A stretch of DNA of 64,000 nucleotides from Chitinophagaceae bacterium (GTDB lineage: Bacteria; Bacteroidota; Bacteroidia; Chitinophagales; Chitinophagaceae), in NCBI GenBank assembly GCA_016719015.1, contig JADKAZ010000007.1, forward strand, positions 93,018-157,017, given 5' to 3'. The translations under genes and the position numbers were made by a program. Position 1 is the first letter of the stretch. The number at the start of each line of letters is the position of its first letter. This document shows, piece by piece, positions 49,031 through 56,908 of the stretch. The notes below the pieces were generated by a model. The model had not been told where the DNA came from. It did not search any database and worked only from the letters and a program-made list of their open reading frames with translations.

Positions 49031-50875
49031 AAAGAGTGCAGCGGCAGAAAGGTAACGCCAGTCAAAATTGTCAGCCTCATGTGAAGCCATCGGCACAATT
49101 TTCTTTTGTAGTATTTCAGGTTTTAGCACCTTTTCATCCACTAATTTTTTCCTTGCTTCATGAACGGCATCCTGTACCTGTTTATTTTCCATCCAACTTT
49201 TTTGAGGTGGCTCAAAGCCAACTTTATCCTTTCGCCATACAATTGAGTCGGGTAGTTTGCTCTTCATAGTTTCCCGGAGTATCCATTTTGACCATCCATT
49301 CCTGATTTTAAAATTACCGGGTAATGAAAAAATGAACTCCACCAGTTCATGTGAAAGAAAGGGAAGTCGTACTTCTCTGCCATGTGCCATGGAATTACGG
49401 TCGGCATAGCGGAGCAATTCTTCTAACCCATGTGTGCAGGTGTTGAAATGCAACACACCATTCAGTGTAAAATGATCGGGGGTGGTGTAATATGCTTGTT
49501 TACTTTGCTGTTTTACAAAGTCTTTAGTAAGATCCTCATGCCGGATAGCTTTCAGCAAGTATTGGTTTTCCAGCGTAACAGTTGCAAATGATGGGAAATA
49601 CGCCGCTATCATATTCTTAAAATCAAACTTATCAGGAATACCCATTTCTTTAGCTGCTTTCAATTCTTTACTGCGGAATAATTTCCTGTTCCGGAATAAT
49701 TCCTGCCAGTACCACTTATAATACTTGTGATACCCTGCCAGTGTTTCATCAGCCCCTTGTCCGTCAAGCAACACCTTTACATGGTGCTGTTTCGCCAATT
49801 CATATACTTTGTATTGCGCATAGATACTGGCTGAGCCAAAGGGTTCTTCCTGGTGATACGAAAGTTTTTCCCAGTCTTTTATCATTTCGGCTGCCGAAAG
49901 ATTGGTGGTGAATTGTTGCAGGCTGAATTTATCTACAACCTGTTTTGAAAATCCGAGTTCATCTTTTTCAAATCCCGGAAAGATTGCTGTAAAGGCTTGT
50001 GGTTTGTAATTCAACATTTGCAGTTCATTGATAGCTGCCATCACCGATGAACTGTCCAGCCCCCCGCTGAGGGAAGTGCCGATAGTAACATCACTTCTCA
50101 ATCTTCTTTTTACTGAAGTATTGAAAAGCTGAAGGAACTGCTCTGTTGCTTCCGTATCAGTTATTTTTTTATTTATTTTTTCCGGATCAATATCCCAGTA
50201 TTTTTCAAGCAACAGCTCCTTATTTCCGGGATTATATTTTAATACAGTAGCAGGAGGTAGCTTGTATATGTTTTCGTAAAATGTTTCACCGGGCTGTGAA
50301 GGATTGTCTGTATATCCGATGGTGATGAAGTTGAATAGCAATTGTTGATTAGGAACTCTTGCAACTCCAGCCGCCCACAGGGCTTTCATTTCCGATGCAA
50401 AGAGTAATTGTTTCCCATCATAATGATAAAACAAGGGCTTTTCACCAAACCGGTCTCTTGCCGCAAACAAATGTTTTTCTTCTTCATCCCAGATAGCAAA
50501 AGCAAACATGCCGTCAAAATGGTCTACACATTCATCCTGCCAGTAATCATAGGCGGCAACTATTACTTCTGTATCTGTTTGTGAATGGAAGGAGTATCCT
50601 TTTTTTAACAACTCTTCCCGTAATTCGATGTAGTTGTAGATTTCCCCGTTGTGAGTGATGGTGTAACGGTTTTTATACGCCATTGGTTGCTGGCCGGCAT
50701 GGCTGAGATCAATGATAGAAAGACGCCGGTGACCTAACAAAACATTACCTGTATCATTTTGCCAGAAACCTTCTCCATCCGGACCACGGTGAGCCAGAAC
50801 ATCTGTCATTTTTTTCAGATGTTCTTTATTAAAAGTACAAGCTGCTGATTGTATAATTCCGGCAATGCCACACAT
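49016..50875 (-). CDS. asnB: Asparagine synthase (glutamine-hydrolysing)
   Basis: The start at 50875 (MCGIAGIIQ) is chosen because the Ntn-type glutaminase needs Cys as residue 2 after Met removal; the upstream open part is not family-like. The 619-residue enzyme has the GATase II domain (LAHRGPDGEGFW, LGHRRLSIID, NGEIYNYIELR) and the synthetase domain with the PP-loop SGGLDSSSVMAA, plus GQGADETLAGYHKYY. It converts aspartate and glutamine to asparagine with ATP in the cytoplasm, though homologues also build glycan or peptide amides. The C-terminal APNP is encoded by a palindromic repeat. Confidence 0.93.
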   Translation of the reverse strand: MCGIAGIIQSAACTFNKEHLKKMTDVLAHRGPDGEGFWQNDTGNVLLGHRRLSIIDLSHAGQQPMAYKNRYTITHNGEIYNYIELREELLKKGYSFHSQTDTEVIVAAYDYWQDECVDHFDGMFAFAIWDEEEKHLFAARDRFGEKPLFYHYDGKQLLFASEMKALWAAGVARVPNQQLLFNFITIGYTDNPSQPGETFYENIYKLPPATVLKYNPGNKELLLEKYWDIDPEKINKKITDTEATEQFLQLFNTSVKRRLRSDVTIGTSLSGGLDSSSVMAAINELQMLNYKPQAFTAIFPGFEKDELGFSKQVVDKFSLQQFTTNLSAAEMIKDWEKLSYHQEEPFGSASIYAQYKVYELAKQHHVKVLLDGQGADETLAGYHKYYKWYWQELFRNRKLFRSKELKAAKEMGIPDKFDFKNMIAAYFPSFATVTLENQYLLKAIRHEDLTKDFVKQQSKQAYYTTPDHFTLNGVLHFNTCTHGLEELLRYADRNSMAHGREVRLPFLSHELVEFIFSLPGNFKIRNGWSKWILRETMKSKLPDSIVWRKDKVGFEPPQKSWMENKQVQDAVHEARKKLVDEKVLKPEILQKKIVPMASHEADNFDWRYLSAAALFAPNP

Positions 50876-50943
50876 GCTGTAAATATCTAAATAATTTCCC
50901 GCAGCAGGGGACAAAGTTTAGAGAAGGAAGTGAATGCAAAACG

Positions 50944-51576
50944 TCAGAAGCTGATGGGAAGTTTAGTTTCTACATAGCCCCATGCCATCAGTAAATCGGC
51001 ACCGGTAGTTGTTGATTGAAATATCATAGTGAAAAACTCAAACGAATTATCCGTTTGGCTCACAGGAACAGTAAACCGGGCAACATCTTTTGAAACATCA
51101 GGATGTAGTCCCCAGCTATCAATATTGCTATTCAATACAATCGTCCATTGGTCTTGTTGGGGAATACAGTAAAGAATATACCGGCCGGCTTTTATTTTTT
51201 TTCCCTGGATAGTGGCTTCTTTATAAAGGTCCAGTTCGGTTGCTTCATTGGCGCCAAGCCTCCACGGCTCACCATATTTCAATACTTCCTGGAAAAGATT
51301 ACGTCCCTGCAGGTGCGGCCGGCTATAGACTACTCTTGCAAGTGGGGGAGTAGTAATTGAATCAGACATTTTTAATATCGGATAATTAACAGGGAAGTAG
51401 CTCATATCCATCGGCGAAACATCAACGGGGGCATAGCCATTGACAGGCTTTTCGGGTTTGGATACTATTGTAGTATCTGCTTTACTTCCTTTATTTGTAT
51501 CATTACTGCTTTTCTTTTTTTCTGAACAGGAAAAAAGAAAGAAGGAACATAGCAACAGAAAGGCAGTTGATTTCAT
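50944..51576 (-). CDS. DUF2911 lipoprotein, copy 1
   Basis: This 210-residue protein has a lipobox LFSC (Cys at about 17) after a hydrophobic segment, then a Lys/Ser/Asp-rich spacer. The DUF2911 domain is clear: DVSPMDMSYFPVNYP, ARVVYSRPHLQGRNLFQEVL, YGEPWRLGANEATELDLYK and KAGRYILYCIPQQDQWTIVL. DUF2911 is a Bacteroidota domain of unknown function, beta-rich and exported. The paralogue at 52149 lies directly upstream on the same strand, 9 bases away, so the pair is a tandem duplication in one transcript. Confidence 0.85.
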   Translation of the reverse strand: MKSTAFLLLCSFFLFSCSEKKKSSNDTNKGSKADTTIVSKPEKPVNGYAPVDVSPMDMSYFPVNYPILKMSDSITTPPLARVVYSRPHLQGRNLFQEVLKYGEPWRLGANEATELDLYKEATIQGKKIKAGRYILYCIPQQDQWTIVLNSNIDSWGLHPDVSKDVARFTVPVSQTDNSFEFFTMIFQSTTTGADLLMAWGYVETKLPISF

Positions 51577-51585
51577 ATGGCTTTT

Positions 51586-52149
51586 TTAAAAAGTGAATGG
51601 AATAGAAGCCCTGATATTATCCCACGCAATGATAAGATTAAAACCAGCAGTGGATTTTTCGAATGCCATTGCCAATGACTCAGTAACAAAATCAGTCTTT
51701 TGAACAAGCACCTGGCTTCTCGCCACATCTTTCTTACTGTCATATTTAAATGAACCCCAGGTATCTGTTTCTTTATTAACAATAATAGTCCAGCTTGTTT
51801 CATTTACAATGGCATACAAAGTATAGCGGCCTTTATTTATTTTTTTCCCGCCGAAACGTACATTTTTATAAAACTCGATTTCAGTAGCTTCATTGGCTCC
51901 CATCCTCCATATCTCACCATATTTTACTAATCCTCCAAAAATAGTTCGTCCTGCTTTTTGCGGACGGCTGTAAATTACCCTTGCTGCAAGCGGCTCCGTT
52001 ATTTTATCATTTATTTTTTGCACCGGGTAGTTGGCAGGATAATAACCCATATCCATTGGCGACTTATCTACCGGTGGTAAAGAATTTTGTGCTAACAGGG
52101 AAATGAAGAAGAATTGAAATAGTATAATAATACCAAAAGCTTTTTTCAT
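51586..52149 (-). CDS. DUF2911 exported protein, copy 2
   Basis: This 187-residue protein has a plain signal peptide (1-20, LLAQ) and the same DUF2911 signature as its neighbour: DKSPMDMGYYPANYP, ARVIYSRPQKAGRTIFGGLV, YGEIWRMGANEATEIEFYK and NKGRYTLYAIVNETSWTIIV. One copy is lipid-anchored and this one is soluble, which parallels the DUF4197 pair earlier in the window. It starts the pair and the other follows 9 bases later. The function is unknown. Confidence 0.85.
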   Translation of the reverse strand: MKKAFGIIILFQFFFISLLAQNSLPPVDKSPMDMGYYPANYPVQKINDKITEPLAARVIYSRPQKAGRTIFGGLVKYGEIWRMGANEATEIEFYKNVRFGGKKINKGRYTLYAIVNETSWTIIVNKETDTWGSFKYDSKKDVARSQVLVQKTDFVTESLAMAFEKSTAGFNLIIAWDNIRASIPFTF

Positions 52150-52181
52150 ATAAAGAGTATTTACAAAAGTAAACGATTTGC

Positions 52182-52775
52182 TTATTCGGATTGCAGTATG
52201 TCAAACTGTTTTCGGGCAAAGGGCTTTACGGATGCCCAGAAATGACGGAAACAGTCTTGTAAAAGTTGATAATGTTCTTCAAATAATTGATAAGCGGTTT
52301 CACTTTCAGTTAAGTGGACGGAGCGGCGAACTACCCCGCCAAGGCTTTTGCCAGTACCCCAACTGGTACGATAGTTAAACAGCCAGTTATGTTCTTTCAT
52401 GTAAGGGAACATCAGGGCAAATTTTTCCGGAAGCCATTGTGCCTGCTTATCAAGAGTAAAATAAACCTGTTGTGAAAAATCATGAAGGGATGATTCGGTA
52501 AACTCAGCTGGTTCAATGGCCAGGAAATGGTCATACACCACATCTACAAAAGCACCGCTGTATAACCGGTAATGCGGCCTGAAAATTTCTTTGGCTTCCC
52601 TGGTGGCTTCATGTGTATCAGTAAAGTTGTCAATATGCCGGTGGAGCATTATTCCTTTTTGAATACCGGCTGGATAGTCAAACTTTTTTTTCCCTTTTAC
52701 AAAGTCACTGATCATATTGCCAACCAAAATGTCCGGTTCGCTAAATGATAGATATGCGTGGGCTAAGAAATTGAT
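52182..52775 (-). CDS. Acyl carrier protein phosphodiesterase-like (AcpH/DUF479), no ATG start
   Basis: The coding frame matches AcpH family (PF04336): NFLAHAYLSFSEPDILVGN at the N-terminus, then DFVKGKK, GIMLHRHIDNFTDTH with the His/Asp metal region, and YDHFLAIEPAEF. The conserved NFLAH segment lies upstream of the first Met. In frame the codon before Asn is ATC at 52773-52775, preceded two codons earlier by a stop, so the natural start appears to be ATC or a mutated ATG. From there the protein has 197 residues. AcpH removes phosphopantetheine from ACP; in this phylum the role is inferred. A TTG at 52727 would cut off the conserved end. Confidence 0.75.
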   Translation of the reverse strand: MNFLAHAYLSFSEPDILVGNMISDFVKGKKKFDYPAGIQKGIMLHRHIDNFTDTHEATREAKEIFRPHYRLYSGAFVDVVYDHFLAIEPAEFTESSLHDFSQQVYFTLDKQAQWLPEKFALMFPYMKEHNWLFNYRTSWGTGKSLGGVVRRSVHLTESETAYQLFEEHYQLLQDCFRHFWASVKPFARKQFDILQSE

Positions 52776-52805
52776 AGGAGATTAAGTTTATAGATTGACA
52801 GGTTG

Positions 52806-54251
52806 TTATTGAATGTTTTTTATAAGCCAGTCACTAATTACCTGTAAGGCAGCGGGTGAGATGGTTTCTTCCAGTTCCCCATACTCATTGAGTGTACATT
52901 TTTTACAGGTTTGAAACAAGTGGTTTAATCCTTGTAACTCTTTTACTTCGTAAACTTTTGAACGGCTTTTTTTCAATGAGGTTTCAATACCCGGCAGGTT
53001 TTGCCTGGAAATTACCTGTATGTCTTTATCACCATTCAAAGCAAGTACTTTGCAGTGTAACTTTTCAATATACTGTGCCGGATTGAAACTGATAAAATAC
53101 CTGAACCAGGGAGATTGAAACTCTTTCACCATTTCAATAATATAATCCTTTCGTTGTTTTGCAGTTTCAAAATTCAGCTCTTTCAGTATTTCACTGCTTT
53201 TGGCGGCGGCCCATGTTTCTGTTATCGTCGTCACGTTGGTAATAGCGGTACTGCTATCAGTTGTCTCCATAATAGCGGTTACTACCTTTTTAAACAAGGG
53301 TTTGATTTCTTTTAATGCTTCTTCACTCACACCGCCAGATTTGGCAATGGCTTCATTCTGCTCCGCCATAAGGTCAATTATTTTTACTCCCGGTCCCGCC
53401 AGCAGTACAATAAAGTTGATGTCTTTCCTTTGTGTTGCCACCATCGGCGCTATCATCCCCCCTTCACTATGACCAATCAATCCGATTTTCTTTTTATCAA
53501 CCTCTGGTCTTGATAGAAGATAGTCAACACTGCTGCTTACATCTTTCGCAAAATCTTCACTGGTAGAGATGCTGAATTGCCCAGTACTTTTCCCAACGCC
53601 ACGGTCATCCACTCGCAGAATAATAAATCCTTTTTTAGTGAGGTGGTCTGCGATTACGGCAAAGATTTTATGTTCCATAATCGTTTCATCACGGTCCTGC
53701 GGCCCGGAACCGGTAATCAATACAGCCGCTGGAAATGGTCCTTTGCCTTCGGGAATAGTGATAGTAGCGCCATAGGCTAAGGAGTTGTCTGCATTATTAT
53801 ATTCCACATCTTCACTTTTATAGGCGAAAGGTGGTTTAGGAGTCTGTGGCCTTTTCTTCTCCGTTACTTTTTCTGTTTTTTTCAACAGTAAGGGAAATTC
53901 TCCTCCCTGGGTAAATGAGCCATCAATGGTAGAATCATTTATCAACTTACCTGTAAATGATGCATTAAGGCTTGTCATCTCTATTGTAACATCATTATCT
54001 TTTATAATTGTCGATTCACATTTTAGTCCATACGCTGATTGATCGGGGCTGTCTGCTGTTGATGTAAATCCACCTTTTCCATCTTCAGCAATATGAAAAA
54101 CAATGCGGAGTTCAATACCCACATTCAAAGTGCCCTGCCAGGTGCCAATGAGTTTATTACCTGATTGTGCGAAAGAGGAAAAGCCGCAACTAATCACTAC
54201 CGCCAGCAGATTAAAAAATCTTGCTATCATTTTATAAAATTTATGATTCAA
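52806..54251 (-). CDS. Secreted alpha/beta hydrolase with N-terminal lipocalin-like domain
   Basis: This 481-residue protein has a signal peptide (ending SSFAQ, about residue 29; a Met at residue 8 is an alternative start). The N-terminal 110 residues form a beta domain with IGTWQGTLNVGIELRIVFHI and IDGSFTQGGEFPLLLKK. The hydrolase domain has GSGPQDRDETI after strand VLITG, nucleophile elbow GHSEGG (Ser in GLIGHSEGGMIAP), a later Asp in NGDKDIQV and a His in LNHLFQ near the end. This is the common Bacteroidota exported hydrolase type with unknown substrate, perhaps an esterase or peptidase. It is followed by the AcpH-like gene. Confidence 0.85.
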   Translation of the reverse strand: MNHKFYKMIARFFNLLAVVISCGFSSFAQSGNKLIGTWQGTLNVGIELRIVFHIAEDGKGGFTSTADSPDQSAYGLKCESTIIKDNDVTIEMTSLNASFTGKLINDSTIDGSFTQGGEFPLLLKKTEKVTEKKRPQTPKPPFAYKSEDVEYNNADNSLAYGATITIPEGKGPFPAAVLITGSGPQDRDETIMEHKIFAVIADHLTKKGFIILRVDDRGVGKSTGQFSISTSEDFAKDVSSSVDYLLSRPEVDKKKIGLIGHSEGGMIAPMVATQRKDINFIVLLAGPGVKIIDLMAEQNEAIAKSGGVSEEALKEIKPLFKKVVTAIMETTDSSTAITNVTTITETWAAAKSSEILKELNFETAKQRKDYIIEMVKEFQSPWFRYFISFNPAQYIEKLHCKVLALNGDKDIQVISRQNLPGIETSLKKSRSKVYEVKELQGLNHLFQTCKKCTLNEYGELEETISPAALQVISDWLIKNIQ

Positions 54252-54392
54252 AAGTAAGATGTTTCCCTGCTTTTCTATTGATAGAAGGTTTTAATTTATG
54301 TTTAGCGGTTAATTACCGGCAACCTTTGTTAACAGCCATTAACACAGCCTCCCATTAGTCACAATTAGCTTGTTGCAGGGTGTAACCTAATA

Positions 54393-54400
54393 TACATTTG
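54393..54400 (+). promoter_or_regulatory. Promoter -7 element (TACATTTG)
   Basis: TACATTTG fits TAnnTTTG, with TTG at 54373-54375 17 bases upstream. It precedes the gene at 54452 by 51 bases. Confidence 0.5.
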
Positions 54401-54451
54401 TGCCGTCACACTAAACGAGAAGAAAAAACCTAAACCTTCTAAAAATAAATT

Positions 54452-54886
54452 ATGAAAAAGATGTTTGTAACAATCGCAATCGCAATCAGCACATTAAGTG
54501 CATTTGCAGGCGATGTAAATGTAAATCAGAAAGTACTGGATGCTTTTAAAACAGAATTTGCCACTGCTAAAGAAGTGGAATGGTCGGTGGGAAGCAACTA
54601 TTATAAAGCAACTTTTGTTTATAACGATAAATATGTGTTTGCTTATTACAACGAAATCGGAGACCTGCTGGCAATCACCCGTTATTTAAGCCCTGTTGAT
54701 CTTCCATTGGCATTACAAAGCAACCTGAAAAAAAATTATGAAGGCTATTGGGTAAGCGATTTATTTGAAGCAGCAAAAAATGATGCTACGAATTATTATA
54801 TCACCCTGGAAAATGCCGATACAAAAATTGTTTTGAAGTCAGCCGGGAACACCTGGAGTGTTCATAGCAAAGTGAAGAAATCGTAA
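54452..54886 (+). CDS. Small secreted PepSY-like protein, copy 1
   Basis: This 144-residue protein has a signal peptide (1-19, SAFAG). The mature chain resembles the putative-beta-lactamase-inhibitor-like PepSY/DUF2874 group: VLDAFKTEFATAKEVEWSVG, YYKATFVYNDKYVFAYYNEIGDLLAITRYL and LPLALQSNLKKNYEGYWV. This pattern of a FKxxF..A..V.W start and an A-Y-x-x-x-G-x-L core recurs in the second copy at 55126. Exported proteins of this group are of unknown function. It has its own promoter and terminator. Confidence 0.78.
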   Translation: MKKMFVTIAIAISTLSAFAGDVNVNQKVLDAFKTEFATAKEVEWSVGSNYYKATFVYNDKYVFAYYNEIGDLLAITRYLSPVDLPLALQSNLKKNYEGYWVSDLFEAAKNDATNYYITLENADTKIVLKSAGNTWSVHSKVKKS

Positions 54887-54940
54887 TCTAAAGAAACTTA
54901 TATACTTCCTGTATCGAACTAAGTTTTGGTGTGTGGTAAA

Positions 54941-54978
54941 ACAAGCCCCGTAATTCTGAAAAGAGTGCGGGGTTTTGT
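54941..54978 (+). terminator. Terminator after the PepSY-like gene
   Basis: ACAAGCCCCG and CGGGGTTTTGT form a stem with one mismatch around an A/T-rich loop, followed by T-rich sequence. It lies 55 bases after the stop at 54886. Confidence 0.6.
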
Positions 54979-55054
54979 CTTTTTGAAAAACAGGTTAATG
55001 AATATTGTTTGTAGTTAATATCCTTAACATCGTTCACCGCAAATCACAATTCAC

Positions 55055-55085
55055 TTGACTTCGCTTTTTCATCCTCTTACTTTTG
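55055..55085 (+). promoter_or_regulatory. Promoter of the second PepSY-like gene
   Basis: TTG at 55055-55057 and TACTTTTG at 55078-55085 are separated by 20 bases, an almost exact Bacteroidota consensus. The gene start follows 40 bases later. Confidence 0.6.
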
Positions 55086-55125
55086 AATGGTAAATCGAAA
55101 ATCATTCACTATTAAACCTTAAGCC

Positions 55126-55569
55126 ATGAAAAAGATTATTGTTTCACTTTCTTTACTATTGACAGCAGGCCTGTCAACAGCATTTGCAACGGATGATCCC
55201 AACCCCGGTGAAAAAGTGCTAGCCACTTTTAAGAACGAGTTCCTTACTGCTCAGAATGTAGTCTGGACCAAAGAGAACAACTACGATAAAGTCAGTTTTG
55301 TATTAGCCAGCCGGAGAGTTATTGCTTATTTCAACCCCGAAGGTGAACTGGAAGGATATATGAGGGATATTTTCTTTGACCAGTTACCCCTGGCAGTGAT
55401 GACGGCCGTGGACAAAAAATATCCTGACGCTGTAATTATCGATGTGAGAGAAGTAAACAATTCAAATGGTACCAATTATAAAGTCAGATTGGAATCAAAA
55501 AGTAAAAAATTAAGCATGAGAGTCAGTCCGGAAGGAAATATTGACGAGGTGCAGCGATTCGTAAAGTGA
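55126..55569 (+). CDS. Small secreted PepSY-like protein, copy 2
   Basis: This 147-residue protein has a signal peptide (1-21, STAFA) and the same layout as the gene at 54452: VLATFKNEFLTAQNVVWTKE, YDKVSFVLASRRVIAYFNPEGELEGYMRD and LPLAVMTAVDKKYPDAVIIDV. The two are tandem paralogues with separate promoters and terminators, which suggests independent expression. They probably fold as small alpha/beta periplasmic proteins. No enzymatic residue is evident. Their shared neighbourhood with the deoxyhypusine-synthase-like gene is not explained. Confidence 0.78.
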   Translation: MKKIIVSLSLLLTAGLSTAFATDDPNPGEKVLATFKNEFLTAQNVVWTKENNYDKVSFVLASRRVIAYFNPEGELEGYMRDIFFDQLPLAVMTAVDKKYPDAVIIDVREVNNSNGTNYKVRLESKSKKLSMRVSPEGNIDEVQRFVK

Positions 55570-55594
55570 TTGGGTTGGTTTTACCCCCGTATTA

Positions 55595-55629
55595 GTTCCG
55601 TTCTGCATCCGGCAGAACGGAACTTTTTT
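55595..55629 (+). terminator. Rho-independent terminator
   Basis: GTTCCGTTCTGC (55595-55606) and GCAGAACGGAAC (55612-55623) form a perfect 12-bp stem with loop ATCCG, followed by TTTTTT. It ends the transcript of the gene at 55126. Confidence 0.9.
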
Positions 55630-55644
55630 GTTTGTACAAAAATG

Positions 55645-55652
55645 TATTTTTG
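55645..55652 (+). promoter_or_regulatory. Promoter -7 element (TATTTTTG)
   Basis: TATTTTTG fits TAnnTTTG and is followed by GCGCC, with the gene start at 55712. A TTTG at 55627-55630 is only 14 bases upstream, so the -33 box is unclear. Confidence 0.4.
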
Positions 55653-55711
55653 CGCCTCTTACCGCATTGTCTCACCTTTTTGTGATCTGAAGGCGGATCA
55701 AAAATTACAAT

Positions 55712-56686
55712 ATGAACAAAGGTCCTGTTTCAAAATTCATTGAGCATCATTTTCGCCATTTTAATGCAGCAGCGTTGATGGATGCTGCTAAAGGTTATGA
55801 GCAGCATTTGCTGGAAGGTGGAAAAATGATGGTTACACTGGCGGGTGCTATGAGTACCGGTGAGTTAGGTATCTCCTTAGCCGAAATGATTCGCCAGGGA
55901 AAAGTTGATATCATCAGTTGTACCGGTGCCAACCTGGAAGAAGATGTGATGAACCTTGTGGCACATTCCAAGTACAAGAGAATTCCTAACTACCGTGACC
56001 TGACACCGCAGGAAGAATGGGATTTGCTCGAAAATCATTATAACCGGGTAACTGATACCTGTATTCCTGAAGAAGAAGCATTTCGCCGTCTGCAAAAGCA
56101 CCTGGTAAAACAATGGATGGATGCGGAAGCAAAGGGAGAAAGATATTTCCCGCATGAGTTTTTATACAAAACTGTTTTAAGTGGTGAATTGAAACAGTAC
56201 TATGAAATTGATCCCAAAGACAGTTGGATAATAGCAGCGGCTGAAAAGAATATTCCTATTGTAGTGCCGGGCTGGGAAGACAGTACTACGGGTAATATTT
56301 TTGCCAGCTATGTGGTAAAAGGAGAGCTTAAAGCAAGTACGGTAAAAAGCGGAATTGAATACATGGTATGGCTTACGGAGTGGTACCGCAATAACTCATC
56401 AGGTAAAGGGGTTGGCTTCTTTCAGATTGGTGGTGGTATAGCTGGTGATTTCCCGATATGTGTTGTGCCTATGATGTACCAGGATTTGGAATGGCATGAT
56501 GTGCCGTTCTGGAGTTATTTCTGCCAGATCAGTGATTCAACTACTTCGTATGGCTCTTACTCCGGTGCTGTTCCGAATGAAAAAATTACCTGGGGTAAAT
56601 TAGATATCAATACACCGAAGTTTATTGTGGAGAGTGATGCCACTATTGTGGCGCCCTTGATTTTTGCCTGGATATTGGGCTGGTAA
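55712..56686 (+). CDS. Deoxyhypusine synthase-like protein
   Basis: This 324-residue protein matches the deoxyhypusine synthase fold: MMVTLAGAMSTGELGISLAEM, ISCTGANLEEDVMNLVAHS, and SGAVPNEKITWGKLD, where the Lys at 296 corresponds to the lysine that forms the enzyme-intermediate in the eukaryotic enzyme. Bacteria lack eIF5A, so members in Bacteroidota probably transfer the aminobutyl group of spermidine to putrescine (homospermidine) or have another amine substrate. This is inferred. The protein is cytoplasmic and probably tetrameric. A terminator follows. Confidence 0.85.
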   Translation: MNKGPVSKFIEHHFRHFNAAALMDAAKGYEQHLLEGGKMMVTLAGAMSTGELGISLAEMIRQGKVDIISCTGANLEEDVMNLVAHSKYKRIPNYRDLTPQEEWDLLENHYNRVTDTCIPEEEAFRRLQKHLVKQWMDAEAKGERYFPHEFLYKTVLSGELKQYYEIDPKDSWIIAAAEKNIPIVVPGWEDSTTGNIFASYVVKGELKASTVKSGIEYMVWLTEWYRNNSSGKGVGFFQIGGGIAGDFPICVVPMMYQDLEWHDVPFWSYFCQISDSTTSYGSYSGAVPNEKITWGKLDINTPKFIVESDATIVAPLIFAWILGW

Positions 56687-56714
56687 TATACCAGTATTGT
56701 CGAAGATAAAAATT

Positions 56715-56744
56715 GAACCCCGGTTTATAGCCGGGGTTTTGTTT
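56715..56744 (+). terminator. Terminator after the deoxyhypusine synthase-like gene
   Basis: AACCCCGG and CCGGGGTT form a stem around TTTATAG, followed by TTGTTTT. It begins about 30 bases after the stop at 56686. Confidence 0.75.
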
Positions 56745-56749
56745 TATAT

Positions 56750-56830
56750 ATGGAAGGATGGATTAAAATCACTCGTTTACTGTTGCAGGCAGCTATTGAA
56801 AAATATATGGCAAAAGAAATTGCCGATTGA
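56750..56830 (+). CDS. Possible 26-residue small ORF
   Basis: ATG at 56750 to TGA at 56830 encodes MEGWIKITRLLLQAAIEKYM and AKEIAD, a short helical peptide. It lies between two terminators. There is no promoter or RBS evidence beyond the A/T-rich leader, so it may be chance. Confidence 0.2.
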   Translation: MEGWIKITRLLLQAAIEKYMAKEIAD

Positions 56831-56865
56831 ATAGACCTAAGTTATTCTGACAAGTTTAATGTAAA

Positions 56866-56896
56866 AAAAATCTCCATCGTTGGATGGAGATTTTTT
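56866..56896. terminator. Bidirectional terminator after the M28 peptidase gene
   Basis: AAAATCTCCATC (56867-56878) and GATGGAGATTTT (56883-56894) are perfect complements around GTTG, with A and T runs on either side. On the minus strand it ends the gene at 56909. Confidence 0.85.
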
Positions 56897-56908
56897 CATT
56901 TGTGCTTA

